Below, piece by piece: positions 35,015 through 45,893 of a stretch of 64,000 nt of DNA. Numbering within the stretch: position 1 is the stretch's first letter; every line of letters begins with the position of its first letter. Source of the DNA: Hysterangium stoloniferum (lineage: Eukaryota > Basidiomycota > Agaricomycetes > Hysterangiales > Hysterangiaceae); the NCBI GenBank assembly GCA_015178975.1, contig WHVD01000210.1, positions 1 to 64,000 on the forward strand, read 5' to 3'. A model generated the notes under the pieces. That model did not search any database and was not told the DNA's origin. It saw nothing but the letters and a program-made list of their open reading frames with translations. The position numbers were made by a program, and so were the translations under genes.

Positions 35015-35690
35015 CACTCACCGCCAGAAGGAAAGAGAGAGGAGGATGATCAGAGGATGAAAAGAGGATGAAAAGAGGAGGATGATCAGAGGATGAAAAG
35101 AGGAGGATGATCAGAGGATGAAAAGAGGAGGATGATCAGAGGATGAAAAGAGGAGGATGAAAAGAGGATGAAAAGAGGAGGATGATCAGAGGATGAAAAG
35201 AGAAGGAAACGGTACACACACCAACTGGAGGAAAGAGAATGGAGGCCAATCAGAGAAGGATGAACAGAGTAGCAGATGGTACACGCACCGGCTGCAGAAA
35301 AGAGAGAGGAGGACAAAGAGAGAAAGACAGGGTACACACACCTCCTGGAGAGAAAAGAGAGGATGATCAGAGGAGGACAAAGAGAGGCCAATCAGAGGAG
35401 GACAAAGAGAGAAGGAAACAGTACACGCACCAATTGGAGGAAAGAGAGAGGAGGCTGATCAGAGGAGGACAAAGAGAGAATGAAAGGGTACACACACTCG
35501 CTGGAGGAAAGAAAGAGGATGAATAGAGAAGGAAACAGTACACGCACCGACTGGAGGAAAGAGAGAGGAGGATGATCAGAAGAAGATGAAGAGAGAAGGA
35601 AACGGTACACACACCAACTGGAGGAAAGAGAGAGGAGGATGATCAGAAGAGGACAAAGAGAGAAGGAAAGGGTACACACACCCGGATGGA
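35015..35690 (+). repeat. Purine-rich minisatellite, second block
   Basis: Continuation of the 33.3-34.4 kb array, with an inner run of short GATGATCAGAGGATGAAAAG units at 35045-35200. Open frames on both strands are composition artefacts. Confidence 0.85.
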
Positions 35691-35785
35691 TAGAGCAGGA
35701 CGCACAAAGAGAGGAGGCAGATTGCAAAACCAAGCGGTGACAGGCACAACATGTGTGTGACTGTAACACCTAGGGCTTGCTTCGC

Positions 35786-36482
35786 TCGCAACTCCAACAC
35801 CTCCCTAGATTCCATACCACCCCTTTTTCAAACCCTTCATCTATAACGATCCCTCACCCTCCCCAACCAAAAGGGTATCCACCCTGACATTGTTGTGAAG
35901 GACAATGAGTCCTTAATTAACAAAATTGTCCACCAGAGGGTGGACGGGGGACACAATGCCTGGTGTGTTAGATCAGATATGGCAGGACCACGACAAATGG
36001 CTGCCCACAAGGTGGTCGAGAAAACAAACCGAAGCCCTACTAGAGATGTCTGGGAAGCTGGAAATGGCACATGCACCTGAAAAAGCTTTTTTAAAGGGGG
36101 GACGGGGCCTGATTACCACATATGACTTCACTCCTCGATCACTCATCTCCCCCTAATTGACCCTACAACCACCTCTCCCCTGTGATGCATTCTTGGCTCT
36201 GACCATGATAATGATCCTGGTCTGCAATGTCTGCAAAGGGGAACAGGTGACTTGGATGCTTTCCGGACGGCGTCGTTGGGGAGGAGGGAAAGGCGGTGGT
36301 TGCAGCTGCGGTTGCGGCTGCATTTGGTGATGCGATGACAGGGATTCAGATGGTGATGGTGCTTGGGAGTGCATGCATATCTGTGTATGGAAATGGGGAA
36401 AGGCAGACAATGCAACTGGAGGCGGGACTCGGGTGATGGAGGGATTTACTATGACACGGATTAGGAAGGGGTGCAGTAGTAG
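35786..36482 (+). repeat. Dispersed element E, copy B, left part
   Basis: Near-identical to 27058-27780 apart from small indels (for example loss of the GAGAGGGGGAGGTAGCAGC stretch). It ends at GTGCAGTAGTAG, where the NACHT-WD40 block begins. The homologous sequence resumes at 39572 with TGATGTTGGGAAAAGG. Confidence 0.85.
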
Positions 36483-39410
36483 CCCTCCAATGGCTCCTCC
36501 AACGGCTTTCCCGTCGCCGCATACCAGAGTCAGATAGTGTTGTCACCAGAACCGGACACGATCCGAGTCCCATCCGGCGAAAACGAGACCGAATAAACCG
36601 AATCCATGTGTCCCTCCAACGGTTCCTGCAACGGCTTTCCCGTCGCCGCATCCCAGAGCCGGATGGTGTTGTCACAAGAACTGGACACGATCCGAGTCCC
36701 ATCTGGCAAAAACGAGACCGAATAAACCGAAGATGTGTGTCTCTCCAACGGCTCCTGCAACAGCTTTCCCATCGCCACATCCCAGAGCCAGATGGTCTTG
36801 TCACCAGAACCAGACACGATCCGAGTCCCGTCAGGCGAAAACGAGACCAAAGAAACCCAATCCGTGTGTCCCTGAACTACACTTTGAACAACCGGCCAGT
36901 TGAAATTATGCCCAGAAGCCAATCGAAGAGTATTAGGATATTTTTCATTGAATTTCCGTGAAATTATGCAGTTACTTGGCGACAATGGAAGTGCTGACAG
37001 GTATAGGTGCGGAGTGCTGTATGCAATCGCAATGCCAAACATCTGAATGAACCTGACAACATCTGATACAGTGGCAGAAACCTCTTCACATCCAGCATGC
37101 TCCTACCATGGTCCATTAACATCTTCCATTGCTTCCATTATTAAATGATAATCACTAACCTTTAGCCACTCAGCTATTCACACAAGTTCTGATGTGGTGT
37201 TACTCGTCAGAGCATCAGCAAGGCTGAGTGCTTCGTATTAGGTATAACGAGTATTGTAGAAGTAAATGCGTGTATGAAAAAGGTGAGACAAAATGTCTCG
37301 AAAAGACGCAATGCGTCATATGTTCAATCTCCTCTCGAATGTACTCTTATATACGTGTAGTATAGTTAGAGAATCTCTCAGCGAACGTTTATTTGCTGAG
37401 AGTAAGTGACACGTTTATAGCCTCATCACGAAACAAAACTTATTATGTATTTAGTACTTAAACGTCTTTAGGTATTGTATAATATAGCAAACGTTTATTC
37501 GCTGAGATACTTAAACGTCTTTACTTCGAGCCAAAATAATATACATTCATCATTGACGAATGATGCCACTTCCTCAACCAGGCATTTTTCAAGGGCAATT
37601 ATTTCCTCCTTATTTACCGTTCCATCGCGCGGTGCTTCCAGAATGTGTTTCGGCCAGAACCGACATGAATACGATAGATGAGGAGAGATACATCTCTTGA
37701 CGGTTTCCTGCAGGCCCGGAATCTGTGCATTGGGGTAATACAATGACTCTATCTCGCAAATGTTAAAACGAAGACCACGTTCTGAGTCAGCCATGACTTG
37801 CAATGATGCGAATGCAAGGTCATGTTGCACTTTCGAGACTTCAACAAAAAATTCTTTACTGAGATTCTTATCTGCCAAGAAATCAAGAAATGATGCACGA
37901 AGAGGCCGGATGGGGGAAGACGAGTCAGTTACCCCACTCAGAAGTGAACCCATGTGGTTCACCACCAAGCCCACATCATATCGGTCATTGCTGTCTGGGA
38001 ATTGGGACCGCATGGCCTTCAAAGAAGCCAGGGGAAGAGGTTCGGCTGCGCCAAGCACTTGACTCATCACTGAACGGAACCTTGATAGGAATTTTGTATG
38101 TGGTGTGTCTTCACCTACAACGCCCTTTACATCATCATCTGGCAAAATCTCTGACAGAATGAAGTGGTATAAGTTGTTAAGCTTTCGAGGACTGCACAAC
38201 ATGATATCACGGTATTGTTCCATAGAAGTCGAACCATGCGTGTCTTTGATATATTCGCAAGCAATCTGTGCCCACTCAAAAAGCCCTTCAGCCTTCTTCG
38301 CCAGAAATGTGAACTCGTCCTTTCCAAAACTGGTAATCTCTTTCAGCTTATGCTCGACATAATTCCGGACGTCATGCTCTCCAGAGTCCTGTGGAATATC
38401 ATCCATGGAAACTAGTTTGATGTGGTCGGCTCCTTTGAACTTGTCTGATATGTCATCAAGGGGACGGGATGTGACGATGATCCGAAAATTGTCAGGAAGT
38501 TTAGTAACACTTGGAATGGCAGGATCATCGAGTTTTCTGGACAAAACACGAAGGAGGTGCTCTCACATCACAGTGTCTCCGCTTTCATCCAATGCATCCA
38601 TGGCAATGACTACAGGGCCCACATGGGGCCCGTGCATTTTCTTGAGAGGTTCTATTACAAGCTTGTGCCACTGCTGTATAGTGTCAACCGTACCCTTCAG
38701 TTGCGTGTTATCCTTAACAGCGTTCGCCAGTGCTAGCTTCATCGCAGGATCGACATCCGCGAGGTCCCGAGCGATTGCTGATTTACCTTTGCCTGCAGGA
38801 CCAGATAGCCACAGGATACGGGGAACGTCACTTCCTGTCATGGAGATCCAATCAATGATATCCTTAAGGATCTCTTCACGTGTGTTCGGCAGGCATTGTT
38901 TCGTGGTGTTTAACCCAGCGCCACTTGCATAGACTATCCCATTAATGTTGAGTGTTTCAGCTGGAGAGACAAATTAGTCAATATCCAGTCAAAGGCACGA
39001 ACGTTCCCTGCCTATGTGATAAACGAAGAGCTCTACATCTCGAATGGCATTATCTCGGAACTGCTGCATGAGATCATCCAAGACCCTATTCTATTTTTGG
39101 ATCACGTTGTCCGTCTCTGAGATAATGTTTTTACCGAGCCTATTCCCTGCCATACGATATGTGAATGAACGTCCATGAAGCGCGGTAGGACATTGATGGT
39201 TGATTACTCACAGAATGTTTTGGTCTCCGAATAACGACCGATGAAATCCGCACATTCAAGAGTTTGCTGAACCAGCTTCCCAAAGACAGCATCCATCGAC
39301 GGGTTCTTGCGCAGCTTCTCTTGTTCTCCAGCCAGGAAATGGTAGACGCTGCCCAGCTTTTTGAGTAGCTCAAGTATAGATGTGTCACGTTCCGCTTGGG
39401 CAAGTACCAT
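36483..39410 (-). pseudogene. NACHT-WD40 STAND gene fragment
   Basis: N-terminal helical exon (39204-39410, AQAERDTSILELLKKLGSVY), a linker (RLGKNIISETDNVIQ, then a TAG, then NRVLDDLMQQFRDNAIRDVE), and a NACHT domain with Walker A GPAGKGKSAIA and Walker B VVIAMDALDES. Three WD40 repeats of 43 residues close it (SFSPDGTRIVSGSGDKTIWL). Between Walker A and RDLADVDPAMK about 50 residues usual in the family are missing. TGA stops at 38563-38565 and 36530-36532 each fit CGA-to-TGA. Non-coding sequence (37080-37490) separates the NACHT part from the WD40 part. STAND proteins of this kind are implicated in fungal nonself recognition. The block interrupts copy B of element E. Confidence 0.85.
37080..37490. 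other. Non-coding interruption within the NACHT-WD40 gene
   Basis: AT-rich segment between the end of the NACHT-side frame and the WD40-side frame. It contains the direct repeat ACTTAAACGTCTTTA (37457 and 37509) and related CAAACGTTTATTCGCTGAGA / CGAACGTTTATTTGCTGAGA tracts. It may be a solo LTR or MITE that landed in the gene, but I cannot define ends. Confidence 0.35.
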
Positions 39411-39571
39411 CTGTGAGACGTTTTAGGTAGAAATAAAATTCTGTATGGAAAAATGTACCCTAGAAGTAGCGGAAAGAATTCACAAGGCCAGCTTGATATA
39501 TGGATGGACCTAATCAAAAGAAAATGAGCCTTTCCATCCCAAGAAGCGACAGGACATACATCGCCGATAAA

Positions 39572-40013
39572 GGAGTGATGTTGGGAAAAGGTGCTGTGAG
39601 TCATGATTAATAGTGAGGTGGGTGACACAGGTTGGACCATACCAGCTGGTGGAGTCGGTGTCCGCTCATTGGGCATTGGATGAGATGGAAGACAATGACG
39701 AAGCCCCAATCCCAATACAATTATGTAAGTAAGAGGTCACGTGTAAGACAGGGACATGAGGCTTCTAAGGTTGCGGAATGGTAACTCCTAGATATGGGTG
39801 CCTGTGGGGTCAATCTTGCCCGGCACTTCAAAACTGCATTTGTGGGAATAAACCCATTTACCAAAAATAGAAATTATTATAAATCTTCACAAACAACGTC
39901 TATTTGAAAGTATCTTCGCTGTTCCAAAACCTCTGTTTCAAAAACCTCTTTATTACTGTTTATAAATATGATCCAGGACTGAAATGTTCAACTTGCAAGT
40001 TCATCTGTGCTAT
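39572..40013 (+). repeat. Dispersed element E, copy B, middle and right parts
   Basis: 39572-39716 matches 27785-27926, and 39721-40013 matches 30621-30915. In copy B these two are separated by only 4 bp. Similarity ends at TGTGCTA, as in copy A. Confidence 0.85.
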
Positions 40014-40510
40014 ATCCAGTATAACTCTCTTACATGGCATATGCAGCCCAGTTGACAACTCTTCTACCATGACAATCAAGGTGTACGTCCAAGGTACCCT
40101 GCCTGTGGACGACTTGGTAGGCGAAATAGAGGAGAAACTCGATGAGCTTGTGGGCACTGAAATGTCTTCTGGTGTGCATTCTGAAATAATAGCCTTGCCA
40201 TGTTGTTCTCTGATCATATTTTCGCAGCGGTGCAACGTCCCTTAGTACTATGTGACACCAAAGGCAATAAAGTTGAACTCGGGCCATCCCTTCAGTTCAC
40301 CGTCAGCACTCTGGGTTTAGGGGGCATGATCAAATCGGCAAGGGAAGAGGTAGCTAACATGGAAGGTCTGCCGATGCTGCAGCAAGCTGATGGGTTTGAG
40401 AAAAATACTTGACAAGTGGTAAACATAACAAAGCCATTGATCGAGCCGTGGTCAAGTTACTCCAGAATGTTAAGATCTTCACAGACTTGGTCGAAAAGAT
40501 GGCTGAGGTG
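40014..40510 (+). pseudogene. N-terminal C2-like fragment of a STAND gene
   Basis: Plus strand: DNSSTMTIKVYVQGTLPVDD then LVGEIEEKLDELVG resembles the C2-like N-terminus of basidiomycete NACHT-WD40 proteins. After a short candidate intron near 40200-40230 come VQRPLVLCDTKGNKVELGPS, LQFTVSTLG and EEVANMEGLPMLQQADGFEK. Two small indels near 40410 precede HNKAIDRAVVKLLQNVKIFT and DLVEKMAEV. The frame is cut exactly at the cap of array 3. It lies head to head with the NACHT-WD40 part at 36.5-39.4 kb, which lacks this N-terminus, so the two could be halves of one rearranged gene. Confidence 0.6.
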
Positions 40511-40620
40511 GGTTATATGGGTCTGGTAGAGTGTCACCTAGGGACCAGATCCCTTTGACATAGGGTAGGGCATCTAGGGACCAGATCCCTTTTACATAGG
40601 ATAGGGCATCTAGGGAGCAG
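40511..40620 (-). repeat. Conserved cap of array 3
   Basis: GGTTATATGGGTCTGGTAGA, then three CCTAGGGACCAG / TCTAGGGA repeats. It is somewhat more diverged than the other caps (GTGTCACCTAG in place of GTTCATCTAG), but starts at the same base. Confidence 0.85.
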
Positions 40621-41790
40621 GATGAACAGCTGTGTGCATGCAACTTTTACTCTAGCACCAAAGTTGCGTGTATGTAGGTGTTCATCCAGGATGAACAACT
40701 GTGCACATGCAACTTTTATCTAGCGCTGAAGCTGTGAGTGTTGCATGTAGGCAGCTGTTCATCCAGGATGAACACCTGTGTACACACAACTTTAGCGCCG
40801 AAGCTGTGGGTGTGCGGGTATGCAGGTGTTCATCCTGGATGAACATCTGTACACATGCAACTTTAGCACCAAAGCTGCAGGTGTGTGGGTATGCAGCTGT
40901 TCATCCAAGATGAACACCTGTGCACATGCAACTTTAGCGCTGAAGCTGCGGGTATTGCAGGTATGCAGCTGTTCATCCAGGATGAACAACTGTGCACACA
41001 CAATTTTAGTGCCGAAACTGCAGGTGTTGTGCATATGCAGGTGTTCATCCAGGATGAACACCTGTGCACATGCAACTTTAGTGCCGAAGCTGCAGATGTT
41101 GCATGTATGCAGGTGTTCATCCAGGATGAACACCTGTGTAGATGCAACTTTAGCACCGAAGCTGCAGGTGTGTGGGTATGCAGCTGTTCATCCAGGGTGA
41201 ACACCTGTGCACATGCAACTTTAGCGCCAAAGCTGCAGGTGTGCAGGTATACAGCTGTTCATCCGGGATGAACACCTTTGCACACGCAACTTTAGCGCTG
41301 TAGCTGCAGGTGTTGCGTGTATGCAGCTGTTCATCCAGGATGAACACCTGTGCACACACAACTTTGGCGCCATAGCTGCAGGTGTTGCACGTATGCAACT
41401 GTTCATCCAGGATGAACACCTGTGCACACACAACTTTAGCGCTGAAGCTGCAGGTGTGCAGGTATGCAGCTGTTCATCCAGGATGAACAACTGCATACAT
41501 GCAACTTTAGCGCCGAAGCTGCAGGTGTTGTGCGTATGCAGCTGTTCATCCAGGATGAACACCTGTGCACACACAACTTTAGCGCTGAAGCTGCAGGTGT
41601 TGTGCGTATGCAGCTGTTCATCCAGGATGAACAACTGTGCACACACAACTTTAGCACCGAAGCTGCAGGTGCGTGGGTATGCAGCTGTTCATCCCGGATG
41701 AACAACTGTGCACATGCAACTTTAGCGCCGAAGCTGCAGGTGTTGTGGGTATGCAGGTGTTTATCCAGGATGAACACCTGTGCAATTAAT
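40621..41790 (-). repeat. Capped palindromic 72-bp minisatellite, array 3 (about 16 units)
   Basis: Units share GTTCATCCAGGATGAAC and CAACTTTAGCGCYGAAGCTG, but the second palindrome has changed to end GCTGCAGGTGTT, so P2 is weaker here than in arrays 1 and 4. Some P1 arms are asymmetric (CAGCTGTTCATCC with GGATGAACACCTG). Multiple open frames on both strands are repeat artefacts. Confidence 0.9.
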
Positions 41791-42840
41791 TGTTACTCCT
41801 ACTTTGGACTGACACCATGTATTTGTACTCAGAAGGTAAGACATTCCATACTCACTATACTCTACCTGTCATTGCTAACTCCCATTACACTACAATTAGA
41901 ATACAATATAGCTCTGACTATTTCATATTCCAACAACTAGGATAATCCCACCACAAGAATTATGAACAGATGTTTACAACTTAGGTAAGTTATTGATTGG
42001 AATAATCGCTCACAGAGCACTGCTGCTATAAAGAGTGCAAGTAACATTGACTTTACTACAACTGTGCTAGAAGTACTCAGGAGTGTACGGTGATGCAGAT
42101 ACTTCTGTCACAGTCCTATTCGTCCTGGAACATTGCTAATATACTCTCATGATGATTCGCTTGGAATTTGGTCCACCACTGTGGTGCGTTCACGGACGCG
42201 CTTGGGGCAGAAAGCGAGGCAAACAAGAAGCCAGATGATGACAACAACTGTGATTTGACCAGCTTCTGAATAAGAACCTTGCCCAGGCTCAGCAATGCAA
42301 ATGACGATGCAAAGGCCTGCTACTGTGCCTCCTCCTCTAGACCCTCCCCACTGACTGTGCCACGAGTGCAGGTCACCACCACCGCCACCACCATCCCCCC
42401 CACTCCTATCGCTCATATTCTAAACACGCATGCCGCGCCCCTGTTCTTGGCCTTCTTCACCTCTTCCTTCCCCAGCCCGGGCACTGATAGCAACGAGAAG
42501 TCGCTGGACACCCAGCCCCTGTGACAGCCCACAAAGCCGTGGGAGCTCGGGCAGGGTGTGTCAACTGGGGAGGCACGCCTCCCGCTTGCAGCGGAGCTGG
42601 AGTGCGCAGACGTAGATGTCCTCGATGTCAATGAGATGGAGGGTGCCGGCCGGCTGAATGTGAACATGTGGGGGTTATTTGGAACTGTGAGATGGCTATG
42701 CACTGGATATTGGACCTGGTGAGGTTGTTTGTCATCTCAATATAATATGCATATCAGGATCAACCACCACATCCACCACTTTACTGCTCTCCCCACAAAC
42801 AAGAATACCCAACACTGGCACACCCTCCAAAGATGACAGT
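41791..42840. other. Mixed low-complexity region, no confident gene
   Basis: A minus-strand frame at 42147-42416 has a Gly-rich N-terminus and a hydrophobic stretch (ITVVVIIWLLVCLAF) that could be a membrane segment. Another at 42413-42703 is Ser/Pro-rich (STSAHSSSAASGRRASP). They may be exons of one degraded gene, but I cannot join them or name them. Confidence 0.25.
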
Positions 42841-42869
42841 ACACACCAGTATCAGCTGTAGATGATGGC

Positions 42870-43575
42870 AACAACGGCACAGTTTTCAGTGTGGAGGATG
42901 CCAATGTCAGTGTTGAGAGGGTGGTCAGTGTTGAGAGGGTGGTCAGTGTTGAGAGGGTGGTCAGTGTTGAGAGGGTGGTCAGTGTTGAGAGGGTGGTCAG
43001 TGTTGAGAGGGTGGTCAGTGTTGAGAGGGTGGTCAGTGTTGAGAGGGTGGTCAGTGTTGAGAGGGTGGTCAGTGTTGAGAGGGTGGTCAGTGTTGAGAGG
43101 GTGGTCAGTGTTGAGAGGGTGGTCAGTGTTGAGAGGGTGGTCAGTGTTGAGAGGGTGGTCAGTGTTGAGAGGGTGGTCAGTGTTGAGAGGGTGGTCAGTG
43201 TTGAGAGGGTGGTCAGTGTTGAGAGGGTGGTCAGTGTTGAGAGGGTGGTCAGTGTTGAGAGGGTGGTCAGTGTTGAGAGGGTGGTCAGTGTTGAGAGGGT
43301 GGTCAGTGTTGAGAGGGTGGTCAGTGTTGAGAGGGTGGTCAGTGTTGAGAGGGTGGTCAGTGTTGAGAGGGTGGTCAGTGTTGAGAGGGTGGTCAGTGTT
43401 GAGAGGGTGGTCAGTGTTGAGAGGGTGGTCAGTGTTGAGAGGGTGGTCAGTGTTGAGAGGGTGGTCACTCTAACAGGCGATGATGAGGATACAGTTAGAG
43501 TGACTGCGGTTGCATTAAGTGTAGGTTTGTGTGTGTTGGGGGGGGAAATGCACATGAACGGGTGGGTCATGATCG
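42870..43575 (+). pseudogene. Fragment of a gene of unknown function expanded by an 18-bp array
   Basis: Outside the array the translation DDGNNGTVFSVEDANV and VTLTGDDEDTVRVTA matches 53566-53715 on the minus strand (DDGNNGTFLSVEDIDVGVES, MVTLTGEDENTVMVTA). In that paralogous copy the array position holds one unit-like stretch only. The open frame on the plus strand (307 codons) and those in other frames reflect the 18-bp period. Function unknown. Confidence 0.5.
42906..43463 (+). repeat. Perfect 18-bp minisatellite, 31 units
   Basis: GTCAGTGTTGAGAGGGTG starts at 42906 and, for the last time, at 43446: exactly 30 steps of 18 bp. All units I read are identical, which points to very recent expansion or strong homogenisation. 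Confidence 0.97.
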
Positions 43576-43628
43576 TCATCAGGTATCAAAAGCTAGGGAT
43601 CACAGATAAGTACTCCTTCAAATGTCCC

Positions 43629-44400
43629 AGTCGTGCACCTGGCCCACATATTGTCCAGTCGTATGCAGCGGTCAATTCGATCGTCCGTGATCACGCTACG
43701 TTCCATACCCCGTATGTTCCCCGTGTCCAGCATATATTTGAGAATCGTGCTAGTGGGTATGTTGTTTTGTTGCTTTTGGGTTGGACTTTATCCTCAAATT
43801 GTATGCGATGCTAGATACTTGGCGAGTTTGAACGACCCCGTACAACACAAGGCAGACTCTGAACTGCTCATCAATTCATTGGCGAACGATGCCTCAGCTT
43901 TCGAGAAGGCTGAGCAGTTCTACTTTGACATGACACAGGCTTTGATAAAGCAGAAGAGCTTCACTCTTTCTGGAAGTGCTGGTTACAGTGTGAATCTTGT
44001 CGTACGTTCTCTTAGATTCCATTCTTATATTCAATTACTTTAATAACATGCCTTGCTCGGGGCGAGGTACTAAACCTCATTCCGGTGCACTTTGCAGCTA
44101 CGGCCATTGTGAGTTATTTTATTTTTAATGTGATCCTATGCATCTACTTACGGTACACAGGCTGGTCTCCTGTTGAAGACAGAAACAACACTGCGTGGCA
44201 TCTACATGGAGCATGAATTGCAACAAATGCTCCGCGATGTCTTCTCATACATCTTTTTCGAAGTTGGGGAAGTGAAGAAGATGCGGCGGAACATTTTGCA
44301 GGGTTGCACACTCAAGAGCTCTTGGGTTACATCAAGACCAATGTTCAGAACATCGGACAGACTGTATGTGTTATATTGCCCTTGATGGAGTGGAGGCTGA
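43629..44400 (+). pseudogene. Psi-factor-producing oxygenase (linoleate diol synthase type), P450-domain fragment
   Basis: Exons: GPHIVQSYAAVNSIVRDHAT to IFENRASG (ends 43756); then YLASLNDPVQHKADSELLIN to FTLSGSAGYSVNLV (43815-44001). Next come EVLNLIPVHFAATAI (near 44100), then AGLLLKTETTLRGIY, MEHELQQMLRDVFSYIFFEV and HTQELLGYIKTNVQNIGQT. These follow the C-terminal P450-like hydroperoxide isomerase domain of fungal Ppo/LDS fatty-acid dioxygenases. The N-terminal heme peroxidase domain is missing (the 18-bp array lies upstream), as is the C-terminal heme-binding Cys loop. Small indels near 44070 and 44290 break the frame. Partial and dead. Confidence 0.65.
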
Positions 44401-44419
44401 CTTTTACCTGATAGGAATA

Positions 44420-45600
44420 TTGCAGTGATGTCATATGGGCCCGGCACTCCCCCACTTAGCTTACAGGGACCATATGAAGTCATGTTGAGTGGTACACCTC
44501 GTATCGTTTTTATTCCCCTGGATGTGGGACACCAAACCAAGTTGCTCCGAAAACACTCATCTCTTACCATGAAGGCCAGTTTAGAGTGTGAGTCCCATTT
44601 TGTCTGTTTTGCCTACGAATTCCTATGCTAACTATGACTTTAATTCTTTCCGTAGTTACTCCCCGCCACAACACTAGCAGGCCGTTCTTCCCATTCTTGC
44701 ATGACTGCATTTATCCGGTAAGCTTGCATTTGTTTTATTCATTCATTTTATTAATCTCTATCACAGCTGTTCACTGACATCATATGGGCCCGGTGCTCCC
44801 CCACTTAGCTTACAGGGACCATATGACGTCATGTTGAGTAGTACATCTCGTATCTTTTTTATTCCCCTGGATGTGGGACACCAAACCAAGTAGCCTGAGT
44901 GATGTTTGTATCTTACCATGAAGGCCATTTTGGAACGTGAGTCCCATCTTGTTCTTTTTGCTTGCGAATTCCTGTGCTAACTATGACTTTAATCTTTCTT
45001 TCCATAGTTACTCACCACCTCAACACTAGTTGGCTGGTCTTCCCATTCATGCATGACTGCATTTATCTCATTTTCACCCCTGGTGCAAAATCACAGTAAG
45101 CTCCCATTCGTTTATTCAGTCTTTTATTAATCTCTATCACCGCTGTTCACACTGCAGTGATGTCATATGGGCCCGGTGCTCCCCCGCATAGCTTACAGGG
45201 ACCATATGACATCATGATGAGGGGTACCCCTTGTATCTTTTTTATTCCCCTGCATCTGGGACACCAAACCAAGTAGGCCGAGGAATAACTTTTGTATTTG
45301 ACCATGAAGCCCATTTTTGAATGTGAGTCCCTTTTTGCTTATGAATTCCTGTACTAACTATGACTTTAATCTTTCTTTCCATAGTTACTCCCAGCCTCAA
45401 CACCAGTGGGCCATTCTCCCCATTCATGCATGACTGCATCCATCCCATTTTCATGCCTCGTGAAAAATCACGATCAGCTTGCACTGGTTCCATCCACTCT
45501 TTTATTAATCTCTATCCCAGCTGTTCCCAATGCAGTGATGTTATACGGCCCTGGTGCTCCCCCGTGTAGCTTACAGGGGTGAACCGACTTTATGATGGAG
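44420..45600 (+). repeat. Tandem 350-380 bp repeat with an embedded 60-bp hairpin, 3-4 copies
   Basis: GATGTCATATGGGCCCGGYR starts near 44427, 44777, 45159 and, decayed, 45535. Each copy begins with a hairpin whose arms are TGATGTCATATGG and CCATATGACATCA (best at 45160-45216), with CTCCCCCRCATAGCTTACAG in the loop region. The rest includes TTTATTCCCCTGGATGTGGG, ACACCAAACCAAGT and TTTATTAATCTCTATC. An inverted copy of the hairpin is at 46950-47005. Not coding. Confidence 0.8.
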
Positions 45601-45893
45601 TGCACCCCCTCGACAATAGTGGGCCATTTTTGCCATTCATGCATCACCGTCCCCCTCCCATTTTCAAGCCTTATAGATACCCTCTCATTGATTTTATCCT
45701 GGAGTGTTTTGCTAATCTGTCACAACTATTCATAATGTAGTAACATCAGATAGGCACTCCCCGTTCGTTTCGGACTAAACGGCTAAGTTGGGCCCGAGCT
45801 ATCTTGCAGTGAGGGGGATCCACTCAATATACATGGGGAGGAGTTCCTGACATCCTCCAACCTTTCCGTTGACATCTTCAAACTGGGGGGCAC
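45601..45893 (+). mobile_element. Internal 3' end of an LTR element with polypurine tract
   Basis: Non-coding sequence ending in AAACTGGGGGGCAC directly before an LTR that begins TGTGAGAGG, the layout of a polypurine tract and 3' LTR. No pol is recognisable upstream. Confidence 0.5.

Noticed and set aside
33197..35812. Several Ser/Leu/Pro-rich or Glu/Arg-rich proteins of 60-180 codons
   Set aside because: They arise from purine-rich tandem repeats read on either strand.
40621..41790. CRISPR-like array
   Set aside because: Units are contiguous 72-bp tandem repeats without unique spacers, and the genome is eukaryotic.
42737..43579. Thr/Leu-Ser repeat protein of 280 codons on the minus strand (or Val-Glu-Arg repeats on the plus strand)
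   Set aside because: Pure consequence of an 18-bp period divisible by three; all frames are open.
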